Assembly (NCBI GenBank): GCA_001184205.1
Contig: LBMP01000003.1
Coordinates: 186,001 to 250,000 of the forward strand
Direction of reading: 5' to 3'
Source: Desulfocarbo indianensis
GTDB taxonomy: Bacteria; Desulfobacterota; Desulfarculia; Desulfarculales; Desulfarculaceae
DNA length: 64,000 nucleotides
Below are positions 61,409-64,000 of this stretch, one piece after another; within the stretch, counting starts at the first letter, position 1, and the number at the start of each line of letters is the position of its first letter. Both the position numbers and the translations under genes were made by a program. The notes under the pieces were generated by a model. The model was given only the letters and a program-made list of their open reading frames with translations, did not search any database and was not told the DNA's origin.

Positions 61409-62004
61409 TGCCACCGAAGAGACGCAGATTCCAGAGACCCCTCGGCGAGCGTCGCTACCGCAAACTGTTCGTGATCGCGGTGGAAGGCGTGAAGACCGAG
61501 CCGCAGTATTTCGCCATCTTCAATGACCAACAGTCGGTGATCCGGGTGAACTGCCTCAAAGGCAGTCATGATAGTTCTCCTCCGCAGGTACTGAAGCGGA
61601 TGGAGGACCATCTCCGGCAGGAGGAACTGAGATCCTCCGACGAAGCCTGGCTCGTGGTGGACAAGGATCAGTGGACCGACGAACAGTTGGACCAGCTTCA
61701 TGCCTGGGCTCAGGCACGCGACAATTACGGCTTCGCCCTCAGCAACCCCAAGTTCGAATACTGGTTGCTGCTTCATTTCGAGGACGGCACCGGCATCGCA
61801 TCGTCACGGGATTGCAGCGACCGGCTGAAGCGGCATCTTCCCGGTTACGACAAGGGGATCGACGCACGCAAGATCACCCGCGACCGAATCGATGAGGCCA
61901 TCCGCCGCGCCAGGCTGCGCGACAATCCTCCCTGTGCCGACTGGCCACGAGCCCTTGGCGGCACCACGGTTTACAAGCTGGTCGAAAGCATTCTCCAGGT
62001 CTGA
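61408..62004 (+). CDS. rloB: RloB/AbiLii-like effector (Toprim-type nuclease)
   Basis: 198 residues. Family motifs are all there: IAVEGVKTEPQYF (E26, ~23-35), AWLVVDKDQW (~76-85) and SNPKFEYWLLLHFED (~112-126). The acidic residues of the first two motifs form the Toprim-like metal site. In the AbiL/RloAB systems this is the likely toxic nuclease. Basic N-terminus (PPKRRRFQRPLGERRYRK). Start codon overlaps the rloA stop; a terminator follows 31 nt after its stop. Confidence 0.88.
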   Translation: MPPKRRRFQRPLGERRYRKLFVIAVEGVKTEPQYFAIFNDQQSVIRVNCLKGSHDSSPPQVLKRMEDHLRQEELRSSDEAWLVVDKDQWTDEQLDQLHAWAQARDNYGFALSNPKFEYWLLLHFEDGTGIASSRDCSDRLKRHLPGYDKGIDARKITRDRIDEAIRRARLRDNPPCADWPRALGGTTVYKLVESILQV

Positions 62005-62034
62005 ACCCCAATCGGTTCGATCCCCAATCATCCA

Positions 62035-62061
62035 GGACGCTCTCGGGCGTCCTTTTCTTTT
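62035..62061 (+). terminator. Terminator of rloAB
   Basis: GGACGC, loop TCTCGG, GCGTCC, then TTTTCTTTT. It closes the rloAB transcript just before the iteron array. Confidence 0.75.
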
Positions 62062-62677
62062 GCGGTGGTGCGGTGAACACCGCTGTCCCTTGCGGTGGAT
62101 AGCCACCGCATGCCAAACCCTTGCCAGACAAGGCTTTCATGGCCTTTGCGGTGGTTGCGGTGGTAAACCCAGAGGTCTCACCCCCTATGGGCTGAAATAT
62201 TTTTTCGACTCACCAACCCGGCGTCCCCCACCAGAGAAATTCCGGCCCAGCGTGAGAGACATTCCCCAAATACCACCGCAACCACCGCACTCTATCTTCT
62301 CTTTCTCCATAACTATCTAAAAACAAATAACAAACAATGCTCCACCCTCTGCGGTGGGACGAGAAAATCTTCCACCGCACGACCACCGCAGCCACCGCAT
62401 ATATCCACCGCAGAACCTGCCGGTTTCTCGAAAAACGTTTAGAGACCTCAAAAAACAGTTACAAATCGGCCTCTCGCTAAAAAAACGATTACAAGCGAAA
62501 GCATCGGCCCGCCGTCACCTGGCTTTGGGCTTCGGTAAGTAACGGGAAAAGCGATTAACCCGTATTTCTGGAGCCTGAAGCCATGAGCCTTCTGAAAACC
62601 ATGATCAAGCACACCGCCGGAGGGCAGGAAGCCTCGGCCGGATGTGAACCCCCATTATTACCACCGCAACCACCGCA
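62061..62677. repeat. Iteron array, about 15 copies of CCACCGCA; candidate replication origin
   Basis: The 8-mer occurs as CCACCGCA at 62103, 62273, 62282, 62372, 62383, 62392, 62405, 62661 and 62670, and as its complement TGCGGTGG at 62061, 62069 (last base differs), 62091, 62147, 62156 and 62350. Several are tandem at a 9-bp period. The array covers the 578-bp gene-free region 62005-62582 and reaches into the next gene. Between the groups lies an A/T-rich tract (62290-62340), as expected for a melting site. Together with the primase-helicase upstream this looks like an iteron-type origin; a multi-site operator or partition locus is the alternative. Confidence 0.7.
62531..62542 (+). repeat. 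Intergenic motif CGGTAAGTAA, copy 2
   Basis: TTCGGTAAGTAA ends 40 nt before ATG 62583. It differs from the other copies by one base at the left end. Confidence 0.5.
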
Positions 62678-63353
62678 GCCCGCCATCTATGTCTCCACCG
62701 GGCTCGACATCCATGAGATCGAAGACGCCCGCGACTGGCCTGAAGACATGGAGATCGACGGCACGTTGTGTCGCCGTCTGTCGCCTGAATACTTTGCCTG
62801 GCTACGTTCCCGCATGGTCACCGCCCAAACCGCGCACAAGGCCGGAAAGCTCCCCGAGGATGCCTGGAATACGCTGCGGCAGCGATTCAACGCCATGCAG
62901 GAACTGTCCATCCGGGAGTTCGGCGAGGAACACCTGCAGGAGGTACTGCAGTCCTTTTCCCCGAAGAACTACCAGCCACCCGCGCTTCGTCCCGAGTCCC
63001 AGGAGAAACCCGTCGAAGTTCCCAGAAAGGACTGGATTTATCCCGGGAACCAAGCTTGGAAATGTAAGCAGCCGGTGACTTCCCAGGCTGTCGCCAAGGT
63101 CGACGCCATCCGTGAGGAGGCCATGGCCAAGGGCTGGTCCGAGGCACGCCTCTTTCAGAACCAGGGCCGATTCCGGTTTCCCTGCGGCGAGGACTACGGC
63201 CTGGTCTGTTTCGTCGATGGCGATCAGGAGATTGGCGAGGTCACCGAGCGTTCTATCGAAATTATCCACGGGCCGAAGTCCGGGCGTCCCAGCACGCTGC
63301 GGTTCTACAACCCGGACGTGCCGCAGCCGTGGATGAAGAAAGTGGAGGATTGA
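62583..63353 (+). CDS. Hypothetical protein of the element (256 aa)
   Basis: ATG 62583; GGAG is 13 nt upstream, a wide spacing. The first ~35 residues are Pro-rich, and two iteron copies lie inside that part (encoding PPQPPQP). RRLSPEYFAWLRSRMVTAQTAHKAGKL (split) suggests a helical middle. The C-terminal GRFRFPCGEDYGLVCFVDGD and EVTERSIEIIHG are beta-like. Not recognised. The gene overlaps the presumed origin, so it could encode an initiator or accessory protein (inference, weak). Confidence 0.65.
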   Translation: MSLLKTMIKHTAGGQEASAGCEPPLLPPQPPQPAIYVSTGLDIHEIEDARDWPEDMEIDGTLCRRLSPEYFAWLRSRMVTAQTAHKAGKLPEDAWNTLRQRFNAMQELSIREFGEEHLQEVLQSFSPKNYQPPALRPESQEKPVEVPRKDWIYPGNQAWKCKQPVTSQAVAKVDAIREEAMAKGWSEARLFQNQGRFRFPCGEDYGLVCFVDGDQEIGEVTERSIEIIHGPKSGRPSTLRFYNPDVPQPWMKKVED

Positions 63354-63356
63354 GCC

Positions 63357-63635
63357 GTGAAGAAAAAGAAGCGCTACGCCAACGCCAAGGATGTCCTGCC
63401 CGAGGAACTCTTCGAGCAGATCCAGAAGCACTACACCGGAATTCTCTGGGTTCCTGCACCGAGCCGCTTCTACCAGGAACGCCGCGACCTGGTGCTTGCC
63501 CTTCATCTGCAGGGGATCAGCAGCCAGGAGATCTCCAACCTCGCCGGAGTGACCACCCGCCGGGTCAACCAGATCATCGCCGCCGAACGAAAAAACTGCC
63601 AGGAGCAGTTTTTCGCGCCAGCCCCGGAGGGGTGA
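63357..63635 (+). CDS. Small HTH protein (92 aa)
   Basis: GTG 63357, with GGAGG just before the upstream stop. RRDLVLALHLQGISSQEISNLAGVTTRRVNQIIAAE (split) has the spacing of a sigma-region-4/MerR-like HTH, with IAG-type turn at SNLAGVTTRRV. The N-terminus is Lys-rich. Likely a DNA-binding regulator or small terminase-like protein. Confidence 0.7.
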   Translation: MKKKKRYANAKDVLPEELFEQIQKHYTGILWVPAPSRFYQERRDLVLALHLQGISSQEISNLAGVTTRRVNQIIAAERKNCQEQFFAPAPEG

Positions 63636-63688
63636 GCCCCAGGGATGGGGCGAACAAAACAGGATCGGGACCGACAGTTGAGCGCCGC

Positions 63689-63701
63689 TTCCGGTAAGTA
63701 A
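63689..63701 (+). repeat. Intergenic motif TTCCGGTAAGTAA, copy 3
   Basis: It lies 53 nt past the HTH gene and about 90 nt before the next start. Same core as the copies at 51283 and 62531. Confidence 0.5.
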
Positions 63702-63792
63702 CCCCTGAACCGGCGGGAGCGCGTTTGGAGGCTAAATCGGCCTCCCGCCCCGCATCCCGGCTTGGGAAAACAATATTCGGCAGGATTTCCAC

Positions 63793-64000
63793 GTGGCACT
63801 GAACAAACCGGACAAAGAAACGCTGGACCGCTGGCACCGCAACGAGGGTAAGACCGAACCACCCCGGCGCGGGCCTGGTGCGCCCGAGGGCAACCAGAAC
63901 CGGCTGCGTCACGGCATCTTCGCCGACCGTTGTCTGACACCGGAAGAGAAGGTCATGTTCGACGCGATCATCGACCGCCTCAACCAGGACTTCGAGTTCA
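63793..64000 (+). CDS. Partial phage protein, terminase-small-subunit-like start
   Basis: The frame from GTG 63793 (AGGA upstream) is open to the window edge, 69 codons. RGPGAPEGNQNRLRHGIFA is the GAPxGNxNxxxHG(L/I)(Y/F) pattern seen at the N-terminus of many phage small terminase-like and related proteins. ADRCLTPEEKVMFDAIIDRL follows. Too little is present to be definite. Confidence 0.55.
   Translation, partial: MALNKPDKETLDRWHRNEGKTEPPRRGPGAPEGNQNRLRHGIFADRCLTPEEKVMFDAIIDRLNQDFEF

Larger units (their letters stand above)
42460..64000. mobile_element. Prophage-like or integrative element at the ssrA 3' end (right end outside window)
   Basis: Everything right of ssrA changes character: serine recombinase, ParB-like protein and DUF2924 on the left arm, cargo genes, then a phage-style recombination/replication module and the start of packaging-like genes. 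ssrA 3' ends are classic integration sites. No repeat of the tmRNA 3' end is found within the window, so the right attachment site must lie beyond 64000. No capsid, tail or conjugation gene is visible yet, so phage versus ICE is open; the terminase-like start at 63793 favours phage. Confidence 0.75.

Noticed and set aside
62061-62677. CRISPR array
   Set aside because: The repeats are 8 bp, occur in both orientations and irregular spacing, and there are no unique spacers of constant length or cas genes; the Cas4-like protein at 51700 belongs to a recombination set.

Overview
The window is GC-rich and reads as the chromosome of an anaerobic, probably sulfate-reducing member of the Desulfobacterota (old Deltaproteobacteria). 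I infer this from a selenocysteine-type HdrA, an indolepyruvate:ferredoxin oxidoreductase, a TRAP transporter, DsrE-like proteins and large PAS/HD-GYP signalling proteins. No 16S rRNA gene is present, so placement near Desulfarculales is only a guess.

Host part, 1-42.46 kb. It opens with the 5' part of an hdrA-like gene (minus strand) that carries an in-frame TGA followed by a good bacterial SECIS hairpin, then pyrR and a tRNA-Leu(CAA) with a remnant integrase at its 3' end. Next come a TonB receptor with an AraC/PchR-type regulator (3.3-6.6 kb); a three-gene signalling operon with a 1815-residue hybrid kinase carrying seven PAS domains, a lone receiver and a receiver-HD-GYP protein (7.2-14.2 kb); TetR and a methyltransferase; a promoter-aptamer-terminator-like RNA ahead of a TonB receptor/DUF4198 pair (16.3-19.5 kb); acyl-CoA synthetase and acyl-CoA dehydrogenase; adenine deaminase; three small DsrE-like-cluster genes; a heparinase-II/III-like protein; an LCMT-type methyltransferase; iorAB; an HD-GYP protein; a complete TRAP transporter; a TPR protein; MscS; RlpA; a secreted tautomerase-like protein; IHF-alpha; and tmRNA.

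Element part, 42.46-64 kb and beyond. A prophage-like or integrative element begins right after the 3' end of ssrA. Its left arm (minus strand) carries DUF2924, a large serine recombinase and a ParB-like protein. Cargo follows: a MarR-controlled permease operon with two perfect palindromic operators, a small Cys-rich protein and an unrecognised, translationally coupled gene pair. The right part is a co-directional replication/recombination module: a sigma-like factor, a Cas4-like nuclease, a Sak4-like ATPase, DUF669, an ERCC4 nuclease, a RecD2-like helicase and a zinc-finger/Toprim/helicase primase. An RloA-RloB (AbiL-like) defence cassette with its own promoter, operator-like palindrome and terminator follows. 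Then comes an array of about 15 CCACCGCA iterons, a strong candidate replication origin, and the start of what looks like a packaging region.

The observations most worth following are the Sec-HdrA, the iteron array, the self-contained rloAB cassette with a palindrome over its -10 box, the unknown 47.6-49.8 kb gene pair under possible metal-responsive control, and the structured RNA at 16.3 kb.
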